From Prorocentrum cordatum (Eukaryota > Sar > Dinophyceae > Prorocentrales > Prorocentraceae), in contig CAUYUJ010003558.1 in the NCBI GenBank assembly GCA_963575745.1, positions 529,524 through 593,523 of the forward strand: a stretch of DNA of 64,000 bases. The letters are read 5' to 3'. This document shows positions 28,900-40,745 of this stretch, in pieces. A model generated the notes under the pieces. It had not been told where the DNA came from and did no database searches. It worked only from the letters and a program-made list of their open reading frames with translations. Position 1 is the first letter of the stretch. Every line of letters starts with the position of its first letter. Position numbers and translations under genes: made by a program.

Positions 28900-30933
28900 C
28901 ACCGTCTTCATCCACGTGCGCTCCTCCAGGGCAGGCCGCCGCCCGCGCCCGCCGTCTGCTGGGGCGCCCCCCAATGCGGACCCCCTGGCACGACAGCGTC
29001 CGCTGCCGCTCCCTGGCCCTCGCTCCTCGCTCCCCCCCAATGCTCCACGAGGCTCCCGGGGTCCTCGCTCCTCCATCCCCGCCCGTCGCTCCTCCCCTCT
29101 CGTTCCTCCCTCCCCCCTCCCCTGACCCACTCTTCGGTCATCGCTCCTCCCACTCGCTCCTGCTCGCTCCTCCCCCCTCAACACGCTCCTGCCTTCCTCC
29201 TCCTCCTCCTCTTCCTCCTGTTCCTCCTCCTCCTCCTCCTCCTCCTCCTCCTCCTCCTCCGCATCCCTCCTCGTCATCCTCCTACTTGTTACGTGGGCCC
29301 TATCCACCTCCTTGCCCTCCTTCTCCTCCTCCGCCTATCCGTCGCATCCTCTTCCTGACGTGCTCCGCGCTGGACGATGGCGTGGTAGACCTCCTCCTCC
29401 TTCTCCTCCTCCTCCTCCTCCTCTTCATCATCCTTCATCCCCCTCCTCCTTCTGTCCCTTCTCGAACAAATCCAAGCGTCAACACAATTCCCCCCCACCA
29501 TTCCACATCCGCAAAAACCTTTTTAATATCCAACCTCTCTCTCCTTACCTTCCCTGTTTAGTTGTTTGTGTCACTCTTGTTCCTGAAGCCTCCATCACAT
29601 TCCTCATTTCTTCTCACGCTTCTCCTGCTGCTGCTGCTGCTGGTCATTTCCATCCTGATGCTCATAGCAGTATGAATCCACCTCTTATTGTACCGCAATC
29701 CAGAATATTTCTACTCGTCCTCATCAAGGGAAGCCGTCGTCGTTTGTCCTCTGCCTCCTGAGGACTTCACAAGTATCTTTCAGCCCTCCTCCTCCTCCTC
29801 CTCCTCCTCCTCCTCCTCCTCCTCCTCCTCCTCCTCCTCCTCCTCCTCCTCCTCCTCCCCCCATCCGCCTCAACCCCTCATCCTCGTCGTCAACCGACGT
29901 ACCTCGAGAATCGTGCCTGGCATCTCCCGTGAGACGACGGGGTGCGTCCTGGGGTCTCAGGCCGCGCTGCTCGATCCTGGGCGGAAACATAAGCGGGCCT
30001 TTTTAAGATCCAAGCATCCTAACCGTGCCCAAAGGCGGGGTCCCTGGCGGTCTCCTGGTGCGAGGGCGTGGGAGTTCTTTTCAGGGTCCTTTGTTGAGCC
30101 AGGGGGCCAGCCTGGTGGTGCGGGCTGCGGTTCTGCTCCTGTTCTTTGCGCTGGGCGCCGTTTGTGCCTAGCCGACTGTCTCCAGGCCTGTTGAATGAAG
30201 CTGAGGCTGATAGCCTCGCAGACCAGGTTCGAGTCAGAGAAAGGGGTGAACCCCTTGAAGAGGACAATGGTGAGGTTTTTGTTTTCCCTAGGGGGACCCT
30301 GTCGCTGGCCCTGGGCGCGCTGCCGTTGCCGAGCCGTGCCGAGTTGACACAAAGGTCCTCTCCGATGGGCCCCCCCTGGGTTTTTTTGGCCTGACTGACG
30401 GAACTTTCTCTCTCTCTCTCTCTCTATCTATCTCTCCCTCAATGGCGTGCGATCCTCCTCCTCCTCCTCCTCCTCCTCCTCCTCCTCGTTCTTCTTCTCC
30501 GTCTCCCCCTCCTCCTCCTCAGCCTACCTCAGAAATCGTCCCCTGCGTCTCTCATGGAATGCGTCCTGACCAGAACTCCAATGGGAATCCAGCCGTGGCT
30601 GCGAAAACCCTGGGGGCCAAATCAGGGCGTAACACACCCATACTTATCGGCCATCGCTCCTCCACGTCGCTGCTGTCTGCTTCCGCGCAGCCTGGAGGGC
30701 CGCTTCTGGGCCCGTCCAAACGCCGCTGTGCTGCGTTTGGCTCTTGATGAACGCCCTGGCCCACGCTGGGCGAGGCTTGAAATCGAGGCATTCAGCGAGG
30801 TGGGAAGACGTGGAGGGGTCAATATTCCTCCTTCCCTGCGTCCTTCTTCTCCTCTTGCTACCACATACCTCATACCTCCTCCTCCTCCTCCTCCTTCGAC
30901 TCCTTCTCCTCCTCCTCCTCCTCCTCCTTCTCC

Positions 30934-30964
<31 letters not shown>

Positions 30965-32000
30965 TCCCCTGCCTGCCGCAGCGCTGCGAAGCGATCCCAG
31001 CTCCAACCCCGCGCACTCGCGCGGATGATGGGCGCGTCCAACGCGGCGGCGGTACCCAACCTCCTTCGTTCCCCTCTTTTCCTCGATCCTCCTCCTCCTC
31101 CTCCTCCTCCTCCTCCTCCTCCTCCTCCTCCTACCTCCTCCTCCTACCTCCTACCTCCTTCTCCTGCGTTCGTACCCAGGGCAATGTCCAGATCATCCAC
31201 AACTGCTGCTACTGCTACTGTGACTGCTGCAACTGCGAGACCTGCTGCTGCGACCGCCACCGTAAGGCGGGGGGGGTCGGCGAGAAGGGTTCCTGCAGCT
31301 GGTCGGGCGAGACAGCGCTCGCAGGCTTCCCCGTCCTCCTCCGTTTCCTCCTCCTTTTCCCTCACCGTTTCCTCCTCCTCCTTTTCCTCCCCCTTTTCCT
31401 CCTCCTCCTTCTCTTCCTCCTCCTCCTCCTCCTCCTCTTCCTCCTCCTCTTCTTCCTCCTCCTCCTCCTCCTCCTCCTCCCTTTTCCTCCTCCTCCTCCT
31501 CCTCTTCCTCCTCCTCCTCCGTGAAAGGCAGCCCGCCGTCGGCGCGGCAAGGGGCCGCCGTCTGTCCTCTTCGGCGCCGTTGAGCATCGTGCGGCCGTGC
31601 GAGAGCACAACCTCGTCCTGCTCCTGCCGCGGGCTCCCCCCATCTCCGCCTCCCCTCCTCCCTCTGATCCTCCTCCTCGTCCTTGTCCTCCTCCTTCTCT
31701 CTCCCCCCCCCCCTCCTCCCAATCCGTCCCCAGTTACTCCTCGTCTTTCTCCTCCTGCTGCTTCGCCTCGTCCTCCCCCTCCTCCCCTCCTCTTCCTCCT
31801 CCTCCTCCACCTCCTTTTCCTCCTCCTCCTCCTTCTCCTGCTCCGTCTCCTCCTCCTCCTCCTCCTCCTCCTCCTCCTCCTCCTCTTCCCCCTCCTCCTC
31901 CCGCTCCCATCGCCTTCGCATTGGACAAGCATTCGGCCACGTCGGCCAAAAAGTCCAAGGCCCCTTTTGTGGCGCAGGCTTTCGGGACATTCGGCGACGG
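28900..32000. repeat. Region dominated by CCT polypyrimidine arrays
   Basis: CCT/CTC arrays occur at about 29190-29268, 29390-29455, 29785-29862 (about 25 nearly perfect CTC units), 30454-30520, 30870-30975, 31085-31165, 31325-31535 and 31620-31912. All have pyrimidine on the plus strand. Between them lie short unique segments without recognisable genes, plus a (TC)n run at 30410-30437. Very long Pro/Ser- or Glu/Arg-rich frames in all phases are artefacts. Confidence 0.9.
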
Positions 32001-33239
32001 GGTGCCGGCTCACGACACCAAATCCCGCACGTTTGAGGCCGACGTCCAGGCAGGACACACTACCCTTCGGGAGCGCAAGGGCCAACGCGGCGGCCAAACC
32101 TTTGCCACGAGAGGGGCGGCCATGCATCCTGGTGCGGGACCGGCCGCCAAGGAGCTGGCGGGTCTCGCGCGCTTGGGGGAAGGGCTCGGGCTCGGTAGGT
32201 GGGCCTGGGCCCAGGGTGCTCTCACGGCGGCGGGGGTAGTGGCGGAATGCGGGTGGACTCCCAAGGCGCTTAAACGCCCCGAGGGGCCAAGCCATCTCGC
32301 CCCCCCGCCGTCGCTCCTGCTCTGTATCCGGATATCCGGGTGTGCTTGCGTTCCAGGCTGAAGCGCCAGGAGTTAGCGCTTCTTGTCCAGATCTTCCAGC
32401 TCCAGACTTGAATCACCAGGAGCTTTCGATTCTTCGGGGGCGCTAGTGATCGCTGCCCCCTGATGCATTTCGTTCGGAGCATTCGCCCAGGGAGGAGTGC
32501 GTGCTCTGCTGCAGCCTTGAAAAGGAGCGCAGGCGGGCGCAAGGCTGAAGCCCCAGCAGGCGTGCTCTGAGCCAATGCGAAGGTCTGCTGCCGCGCGGGC
32601 TGGCGCCGCAGGCACCGGGCCCGCCGTTGAGTGATATTCACGAAGTAAACGGGAATCGGCGATAAGGTGGGCCGGGCCGCGGCGCGTTGGGCAGTGCACC
32701 AAACGAGTGTCTGTGTTCTGCATCAGCTGCAGATGGCATGCCTAGTGCAAGATGTGGCGGCGCAGTCTGCGTACCACGCTCACGCCATGCTGGAAGTCCC
32801 CAGGGAGATCGGGCACGCCCTGTCATCGCCGAAGAACGCTGCAACTGTGGAGGCTCGGCAGGTGGAGCGCCCCAGGCACGGGAGGAGGATTGGCGGGGTT
32901 TTCTGTCCAACTGTGCGAGGCTTGCCGTCGCTGCTCGTCCTGCTGTCGCATGAGCTCAAGCGCCAGCTGCGTGCTGAGGAGCTCGCCGAGGTGCCGTCTC
33001 TGCGCGCGGTCCAAGGTGGCGCCCGCGTGATGCTCGGATCGGCTGCCGCGCGGCCAGCGAACTGCGCGGCCGCTCTCCCAGGCGGTTGACTCGCGTCGAC
33101 GGGGCTGCGTTGGCTAGACAAAGCCAGCTCCGAGGGAAACTCCAGCGCCGGCGAGGCGGCTGCCGGCGTGGACGGCGGTGGCCACGTGGAGCTGGGTCCA
33201 CATTGATTGCTGATGCCGAGGGCAGAGACTTACGGCATG
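32001..33239. other. GC-rich stretch, no gene recognised
   Basis: Several mixed-composition frames on both strands. The minus strand has a helical fragment near 33000-32930 (LSTQLALELMRQQDEQ). It could be a continuation of the copia-type remnant upstream on that strand, but there is no motif to support it. Confidence 0.3.
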
Positions 33240-34947
33240 CATGCCCAAAGCGACAACTGTTCGTCGGCAGGCGTGGCTGGAGGCGCGGCGATTCGCGCGT
33301 TGAGGTCGCCCGTCCAGTCGCTCCACTGAGCTTGCCCCAGTGGGAACACACGGCGCACTTGCGTCTGCCGTTGTGACGTCGGTCGGGGTAATGCTGTTGA
33401 CGCAGCTGGCGTTGCTGGCCCTGCTGGTGCGGCAACAGCTCCTGGGGAAGCCGAGGCCAGGGCTGCTTCCCCCGCCGCTGCCGCGCGGGCCGATGACGCA
33501 GTCGCAGGGCCAGCTGATTGTACAGAGTCCTGCGCGCGGCTCATGAGTTCTGCCATCTCCCGCCGTAGTCACCGTTGTTCGTCGTCGCCAGGGTTGGGAA
33601 CGGTCGAAGAAGAAGATGATGCGCCTTCCCATCGTGGCCAATAGCTGTGGTCGGGTTGTTGTCGAGGGCCGTCCGACGACGCGCTTGGGGCGGCTGCTGC
33701 TGTAGCGTGCCGCGGCGCCGGCGCTGCTGGAGCATGCCGCCCGCCGCTCCCAGGGCCAGCGCCCTGCGCGGAGTCCTCGCCTCCGAAGCCCAGGGCCGCA
33801 GGCAGCAGAGTTCCGAAGGCGCCCCTGGCCACCCATGTCGCGCGTGCCCCCGATGGCGGGGGCTGCTGCTCGGATGGGCCCGGCAGCCCCTGCTGCCCCA
33901 GAACCGTGAGATGGTGGCGCTGAGGCGTGGGCATTCAGGAAGAGAATGCGCCTTTGGTCGCGGCGCTAAGGGCGGTCGCGCACGAGGTGCTCCTAGAAGT
34001 CGCAGTCGTGGCATTTGAGACGCGCCCCGCCAAGGCCCCCAAGTCTGCCTCGACGGCCCGGCCCCGTGCCACTTGTCCTGAACTTCCTTTTGCCTCTACG
34101 TCTGGCCATCCCGGAGCCCGCGAAAGCTCCGGGGGGGTCGTTCTCGGGCGCGTCGGCCAGGAAGGCGCGGCAGCCTGCGCCATGGCCCTTGCCCTTTCGT
34201 TCGATGACTCTCCGGGCGCGGCGCGCGGGCTTGCGGTCGTCGAAGCTGCGCCAGCGTTTGGCTCGCTCGCAAGCCCAGGCTAAGCGCGCGCTGCGTTGTT
34301 CTACAGGGGCGTCGCGAAGCTCGGGGTCGTCTACGGCAATTTCTTCGCCGACGGAGCTGCGCCGGTGCCTGAGTCGACAGCTGCTGCTGGGAATGCCACT
34401 TGCGCTGGCGACGCCGCTCTGGCAACGCTGGCGGCTGCTGGCGCGGGCGAGCTCGGTGCCGCCCCCGGCGCAGCTGGCCCGTGCCATCCCAGCTCGATTG
34501 GGCCATGGTGCCGCAAGCACCCTGGATCTGATCTTGCGCGGGCGCATCCGCGAGGAAGATGCGCAGTTAGGCAGCGTGGACCGCCGAAGCGAGGTTGCCC
34601 GGCGACCCCTCGATCATGCGCCCATAGCGCCGCAGCTGGCCCAGCATGTGCGTGAGCTGCTGGGCGTTAGTTGGATCAGCCATGTTGCAGTGCTGCGCTA
34701 TCATGGCTAATTGGATATTCCACGCGCCAGCGGCGCGCAGCAGGAGGAAGCTGAGGCCTTCATGGCCGATCATGATTTGACCAGCTTGCTCCACCCGTTT
34801 GCGTAAGATGTCGAACCTGGTGAGGCGGTTGTCGATGCGCTCTCGCGGCAGTCGGTTGAACTTTATTCAGGCCAACGCTTCCGAAGCGCGCTCCTCCTCG
34901 CCCAGTTGGCCCAACCGCTCGGCCAAATTGTTCAGAATGAGGGTCAT
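33240..34947 (-). pseudogene. Ty1/copia-type retrotransposon gag remnant
   Basis: From the ATG at 34947 the minus frame reads LAERLGQLGEEERASEALA, a TGA (34869-34867), FNRLPRERIDNRLTRFDILR, EGLSFLLLRAAGA and LRRYGRMIEGSPGNLAS (about 34625-34580). This matches the order of conserved blocks in copia-like gag of dinoflagellates. After a stop at about 34570 another frame gives ERAKRWRSFDDRKPARRARR and a KGKGHG basic patch. At 34013-33972 there is a CCHC zinc-knuckle relic: C-x2-C-x4-H-x4 with an internal stop and Arg in place of the last Cys. Protein-like Ala/Pro-rich frames continue to about 33240. Protease, integrase and reverse transcriptase are not visible. Gag would bind and package element RNA; this copy is broken by stops, frame shifts and the lost cysteine. 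Confidence 0.72.
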
Positions 34948-36399
34948 AGGTCATAGGTGGTAGTGTGTTGCCCTTAGTGGGTCCTCCCTGGACCGTGCGC
35001 GGAGATGTCGCCAGTTGCCACTGCCGCCGCCTGCGTCCACGCAGGCGATGCAGCTGGCGGCAGCAATAATGCCCACTCCGAAGGCCATCCATCCGGAGCG
35101 CAACTCCCCCGCGTCCACCGGCGGCGCCGCTCAGGCAGGGTGCCTCGGAGCCGCAATGGGTACATGCCCCGGATGTGTTCAACTGTTTCTCCTCGTCTGC
35201 GTGTTGGGCGTCGGTTTCTGTCGCGCGGTTGTCGTGCCTTCGGTGCTCGGCGCACCCCGTGACGCAGTCGGGGGAATGCTCCTCGCGCGTCGCGTCGGCG
35301 CCGCGCTGAGCACCGCCAACTGCACGATCGTCAGGAGAAGTGCGCATCGGGACCCAATCCTGCCAGGCTGCTGGTGATATGCGGGTCAACTGAAGGGTCG
35401 TGTAGCATAAAACAGTAATGCGGTTCTCCCAGTTCCGCTTCGCTGTCCCTCGAAGTGTTGGTGAAGCAATCACCAAAGCCCCCAGTGCCCCCCGCCCTTT
35501 CCAACCTGTTTAACCCAGGGCTCCTGTGACACAATCACTAAAAGCTCGGGACCCTGATCCGACACCGCAGATGTGCATTTTGTGTCGAACAACTATCTGA
35601 CATGTGTGGTTACACCCAGAGGCGGGCGCATTGAGGGCGCAGGGTCCGCGAGTTGCGCTGGCACAGACACCGCGAGCCCAGAAAGGATCGGTGAGAGCTC
35701 CGGCGCGCCACGAAGTTCGTCGTAGCCGGCGGCGCGGCCTGGGTTCTTGTACGTCTCGTTGGCGGTCTTGCTAAAATAGGTGTGCGCCTTTTCCCGTCAC
35801 CGATCCTGGCGGCTGGGTTGGTGCCCTGACAAGCTCTGGAGTGACGTTTCCTGCCATGGCGATCGGGACAAAGTGTACGAAGGCGACGAGGGCGGAATAG
35901 CAGCGGGATGTGCGAAGGCGGCGGAGGGCTGGAGCCATGGCCATCAAAGCGTGGCAAGACATGGCGGCCGTGGCAGCGGAAAGTGGTGCCCCGCTACCAA
36001 CTAGACAGATAGGTGTGAGGAATCATGTGTTTCCGCAGTCGGAATGAAGGAAACGATGCTGGAAGCGAGACTGGGGCGGGCACGGCCGCGGAACCGGCTA
36101 GAATTGCCGCGGGAACAGGGCAGCAAAGGCACAGGCAGGAACGGGGTGAGACAAGCTGGGCAGTAGGACGTACCGTTCGAGTAGTGGGGGAGAAGGCAAG
36201 AAGAGGAGGAGAAGGCAGGAGGAGAAGGCAGGAGGATACTCAATCAAAACGGCATAGCAGAAAAGGTTGGCGACGACGTCGCCGACTACCCCGCATGGCG
36301 TTTCTCGGCGCCGCGGTCGCGATCGGCGCGTCCCTCGACCCCCTGGGGGGGTGCGACGCTCGGTCCTTCAGAGCCGCCTGGTGCTCGGCGTACCTGCCC
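34948..36399. other. Unique sequence, no gene recognised
   Basis: May include the 5' end of the copia-type element (minus strand, to about 35250), where Trp/Cys-containing fragments are seen, but no long terminal repeat can be identified. No RNA gene or repeat is visible. Confidence 0.35.
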
Positions 36400-36523
36400 G
36401 CGGAGCGTCGTCGGCGGCCGTCGTCGCCGCCGTGGTCGTCGCCGATAGCGTCGAGGTCGTCGTCCTCGGCGGCAGGGGCGGTCGCCATCGTCGTCTCGCT
36501 CGTCGTCTCACTCGTAGTAGTCG

Positions 36524-36563
<40 letters not shown>

Positions 36564-36665
36564 TGTCGCAGTCGTCGTCGTCGTCGTCGTACTCGTTGTC
36601 GCCGTCGTCGTCGTCGTCGTTGTCGTCGCCGTCGTCGTCGTCAACGTCGACGTCGTCGCCGTTGT
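36400..36665. repeat. (GTC)n / (TCG)n microsatellite
   Basis: GTC triplets, densest at 36520-36655. Poly-Val/Ser/Arg or Asp/Thr frames are artefacts. Confidence 0.9.
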
Positions 36666-37214
36666 CGGAGGAGAGGGCTGGGGGGATAGTGGGGTCCAGC
36701 GCCAATCCAAGAAGTCCTCGCAGACCTCCGAGAAATTTCTGCTCATCGAGAAGAGCAGAAAGAGCATCAGTGGCACGCCGCCGCTGAGACCCCGTCGGGT
36801 TTTTTGCCCGAAGGTGTGATGTTCCCCGAAAGGAGAAAGCAGATGGACTCCTCACGGCGGCGTGCCATTCTCAAAATCCGTCGTGGGGCCCCTTCCAGGG
36901 TCCATCTGGTCTAGTTCTCACCCCAGATCCGTTTTCCACTGCCCCGGGGGCCGACGACGGCCCTCGGAAGCGGAAAAACAACCAAAATACAAAACCTGGC
37001 CGAACCCATAACCTCGAACCTGCCCGCCCTCCCTGCCGGCCAGAATCAAGGCCGGGCCACCTCAGACCCCAGACGGCTCCAATGCTCTTCGGCCTCCCTC
37101 CTGCCAGGGCCGCGACGCGCGCGGCGCAGCAGTCCCCGTATCCCTACGGGCATGCCGGCACTGCCGAGCCGAGAAGGGTGCGGGCGGGCTCGCGCAGCCG
37201 CGTGGCCGTATTTT
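36666..37214. other. Unique sequence, no gene recognised
   Basis: Nothing identifiable between a GTC microsatellite and a tandem-repeat block. Confidence 0.35.
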
Positions 37215-37432
37215 CCTTACTGCGTGGTTGCCCGGGATGGCTTGGTCTTGCTTCCCGACTGCGCTCCCCGCGTTGCATGGTCTTGATTCCTTCCTGCATT
37301 CCCCGGGGTCGCTTGGTCTTGCTTACTGCATTCCCCTGGGTTGCTTATTCTTGCTTGCTGTTTGCATTTCCTGGGGTGCTTGGTCGTGCTTCCTTACTGC
37401 GTTCCTTGGGTTGCGTGGCCTTGTTTCCAAGC
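37215..37432. repeat. ~42-bp tandem repeat, five copies
   Basis: Units of the type TGC(A/G)TTCCC(C/T)GGGTTGCTTGGTCTTGCTTCC, with local length changes. Confidence 0.8.
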
Positions 37433-37436
37433 AGCG

Positions 37437-37625
37437 CCAAGTAACGCCAAGCGACGTCAAGCAACGAACAGCAACGCTTACCAATGCCAAGCAACGCCAA
37501 GCATTGCAAAGCAACACCTGGCAACGCAAAGCAATGCCAAGCAACGCCAAGCAACGCCAAGCAACGCCAAACAACGGCAAACAACGGCAAACAACGCCAA
37601 GCAATGCCAAACAATGCGCCAATGC
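37437..37625. repeat. 10-bp minisatellite (CCAAGCAACG)n
   Basis: About 18 copies of AAGCAACGCC or near variants (CAAACAACGG, CAAGCAATGC). It follows the 42-bp repeat without a gap. Confidence 0.9.
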
Positions 37626-37639
37626 AGTATGGCCTCCGA

Positions 37640-39490
37640 AGGTCAGGAGGCCTCGAAGCTTGATAGCGGTCCTCGGGCTGCTCCAGGGGTCGTTTCGCGC
37701 CGCGCCCAACCGACACGGCAAGGAGGGTCCCCAGAGGTCAGGAAGCCTCGAAGCCCAGCAATATCGGTCCCCAGAGTTCCCGGGGTCCAGACGCACTGAT
37801 TTTTCGCCCCGCGTCCAGCCGCGGCGACGAACACGGCACCCGAAAAACTGGCGCTTCGCGCCGCGCCCGGCCGCAGCGACGAGGGCCTGAAGTCCAGGAA
37901 GCCTCCAAGCGCAGTATCGGTCCCTGGATTCCTCCCTGAGTCCAGACGCACCAGATTTTCGCGCGGCGCCCACCCCGCGGCGACGAGAACGGCACCCGAC
38001 GTCCAAGAAATCTGTATCGGCCCCTGAACCCCTCCCGGGATCCAGCACGCACCGTCTCTCTTAAGTTGCGCTGCGCCCAGCCGCGCGACGCGGATGCCCC
38101 CCAAATGCATTAAACCACCCAAAATATTCAAAATCGGCCCGCGGTCCCATCCCAGGCAGGTTCCAGACGCACCGGTTTTTTCGCGTCGCGTCCCACCGCA
38201 GCGACTCGGATGGCCGCGCAGGCCAGGCGACTTCCAAACCCAATGTCGGCCCCGGGGCCCCTCGCAGGGTCCAAACGCGCCGCTTCTGCGCGCCACCCTC
38301 CTGCCGCGGCGACGACGAGGGCCCCGAAGGCCAGGAACCCTGAAATCTCCAAACATCGGCCCCCGGACCCTTGCAGGAGTCCACACACACACACACCGGT
38401 TCTCCACACTCGGGTCGGGCGAAAGGGGGGGATAGCAAAGGGGGGGTTTGAGAATCAGCTCACGTAGCTGATTTTCCCGGCGCCTCCCGGCGCCGGATGG
38501 AGCTATGTATCGAGGAATGGGCCCCTCGGTGAGGCCGAAACCAGCTGCATGCAGCAAATTTCGTAACCCCCCCTTTCCCAATCCCCCCCTTTCGCCCGGT
38601 CCGACACACCGCGTCCATCCGCAGCGACGATGACGGCCCCCGACGGACAGGATGCTTCAAAACTGGGTGTCGGTCCCCGGACCCTCCCAGAGTCCGAGCC
38701 GCGGCGGCGACGACGGCCCCCGAAAGCCATGAAGCTCCGAGACTGAGAATTTGTACCCGAGCCCGCCCCGGAGTCCAAACGCACCAGCTTCGCCACGCTG
38801 CGTTCGGCCGCGGCGGCGAGGGCCCTCGCCTCAGAGCTCAATATCGGTCCGCGAACCCCTCCTGGGGCCGAAACGCACGAGTTCTCCGCGCCGCGCCAGC
38901 CCGCAGCAACGAGGACAGCCCACGGCGGCCAAGGGGTCCCCAAGTTCAATATCAATCCCCGGACCCCATCCAGGGTCCAAACGCTTTGGTTTTCCCACGC
39001 CGCGCCTGGCCGCGGCGACGCGGAGAATCCTGGAAGGCCACGACGCCTCGAAGCTCACTATCGGTCTCAGACCCCTCCCAGGGTCCAAACGCACACGTTT
39101 TTCCCCGCGCCCCGCCGCGCCGCGGCGACGAAGACGGCCCCCGAAGGCCAGGAAGCCTCCAAGCTCAGTACCGGTCCCAAGGGCCTCTCCCGAAGTCCAC
39201 CCGCCGGAGTTTTTCGCGCCACGACGCCGCGGCGACGAGGAGGTCCCCGAAGGCCATGAAGCCTCGAACCTCGGTATCGGTCCCAACCCCATCGCACCGT
39301 TTCTTCGCGCTGCGCCCAGCCACGGCGACGAGAACGGCCCCCGAAGGCCAGGCGGACTCCAAGCTCAGCATCGGTCCCCGCACCGTTCCCAGAATCCAAA
39401 CGCCAGATTTCTCCCGCCGCGCCAGCCGCGGCGACGAGGACGGCCTCCGGATGCCCAGGAGCCTGGAGCCACGAGCCTCGATGCTCAAGC
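37640..39490. repeat. ~105-bp satellite-like tandem array
   Basis: About 16 copies containing AGGAAGCCTC(C/G)AAGCTCA, then TATCGGTCCC, then GGGTCCA(A/G)ACGCACC, then TTTTCGCGCCGCGCCC, then GCGGCGACGA(G/A)(G/A)ACGGC. The TCGGTCC-type marker recurs about every 100-117 bases (for example 37764, 37917, 38017, 38134, 38245, 38355, then 38668 and on to 39476). A 195-bp transposon interrupts it at 38410-38604. Arg/Pro-rich open frames run through it in several phases. Confidence 0.9.
38410..38604. mobile_element. 195-bp inverted-repeat transposon nested in the satellite
   Basis: Left end TCGGGTCGGGCGAAAGGGGG and right end (reverse complement) TCGGACCGGGCGAAAGGGGG. The inverted repeats extend through a second AAAGGGGGGGTT run to about 35 bp. 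Identical 5-bp flanks CACAC (38405-38409 and 38605-38609) give the target-site duplication. Internal GTAGCTGATTTTCCC and GGCGCC palindromes are present; there is no coding capacity. End sequence, length and duplication size match the element at 19020-19213. Confidence 0.88.
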
Positions 39491-39540
39491 CTGTGCGCGG
39501 CCAGTGCGGGCGGCGGCCTTCGTCGTCGAGTCGTCGCCGT

Positions 39541-39835
39541 AGGAGGAAGAAGAGGAGGAGGAGGAGGAGGAGGAGGAGGAGGAGGAGGAGGAGGAGGAGG
39601 AGGAGGAGGAAGGTGGAGGAGGAGGAGGAGGAGGAGGAGGAGGAGGAGGAGGGGGACGGGGGGGAGAGGGAGGAGAAGCAGGAGGAGGAGGAGGATGAGG
39701 AGGAGGAGAAGAAGAAGAAGAAGGATAATAATAATATTGAGAAGAAGAAGAAGAATATTAATAATAAGAATAATAATAATACGAATAATAATAAACATAA
39801 ATATAAGAAGAAGAAGAAGAAGAAGTTCAACGAAA
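39541..39835. repeat. AGG array grading into AAG/AAT repeats
   Basis: Purine-rich AGG triplets to about 39710, then GAA/AAG and AAT units to 39835. Confidence 0.92.
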
Positions 39836-40378
39836 AACTACCTGGCCGTCCTCTGCCCGTGGGCGCCGCGGCGCCTTCCGCCCGCTCCGCCACGGACCCA
39901 GAGCTGCGACGCCCCGAAAACAATGGGTTGGAACGGCCGCGGGTCGACCATTCTCAAACTCTGGAAGGCTTTCAACGGGAGGTCTAGAAGCGTCCCAGCA
40001 CGAAAAGCTGGTCCAAAGAGGGTGGTCGGGACCTCCAGGGACCCCCATCAGACCGCGCACGGGAAAAGCTTGCAGCGCGCGGGCGTCTGGGTCTGCCCGC
40101 TCCGCCACGGAGTGCGCTGCGGCACGATGCGGGCGCCCGTGGAGGTTGGCATCGATGTTCGAATCCCACGCCTCGAAAATCAAGGTTCGAGGCTTCTCTG
40201 CCTTCGGAGACCCTACCTCGTCGCCGCGGTTCAGCCCCCAGCTCGGAGACCTGGTGCGTTTGAACCCACGGGAGAGTCCGGGGGCCGCCCTTAAGCGCCG
40301 ATGTGGTTTGTTCACTCCGCGTCCCCAGAGGTCAGGAGCCCTTCCCAGAGGATAGTTTTGCGTTTCGCCTGCTCCCAC
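39836..40378. other. Unique sequence, no gene recognised
   Basis: Mixed GC-rich sequence without identifiable features. Confidence 0.35.
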
Positions 40379-40470
40379 CCCTCCTCCTCCTCCTCCTCCT
40401 CCTCCTCCTCCCCCTCCTCCTCCTCCTCCTCCTCCTCCTCCTCCTCCTCCTCCTCCTCCTCCTCCTCCAT
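40379..40470. repeat. CCT array
   Basis: About 90 bp of nearly perfect CTC/CCT triplets. Confidence 0.95.
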
Positions 40471-40589
40471 ATTTTCCTTGTAGATAACCTGCCCCCGTCG
40501 CACCCCGAGGCCGGTCGAAAGGGCGGGCCAGGCGTTTCGCTTGAGGCTTCCTCAGAATGTATGGCCCTGGAGTTCAAAAGTTGGCCAGA

Positions 40590-40745
40590 GCTCCGCAAAT
40601 GGAGGGCGGGTGGTTTTCAAAATGTGGCCCTCGTCTTAGCGCCGCGCGCATTCTTACTTAAAAAAGCAAGAGCTTCACGGATTGCGGGCGGTTCCCTTTC
40701 AAAATGCGGTCTTCGCCCCAGCGCCGCACGCCATGTGTCGTCGGC
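40590..40745. repeat. Tandem duplication, ~83-bp unit
   Basis: The two copies share GCGGG(T/C)GGTT, TTTCAAAATG(T/C)GG, CTTCGCC or CTCGTCTT, and AGCGCCGC(G/A)CGC at equal spacing, with about 75 percent identity by eye. Confidence 0.65.

Noticed and set aside
30554-32239. Very long open frames (up to 561 codons) over CCT arrays
   Set aside because: Trinucleotide repeats lack stops in most phases; the peptides are Pro, Ser, Leu or Glu/Arg runs with no domains.
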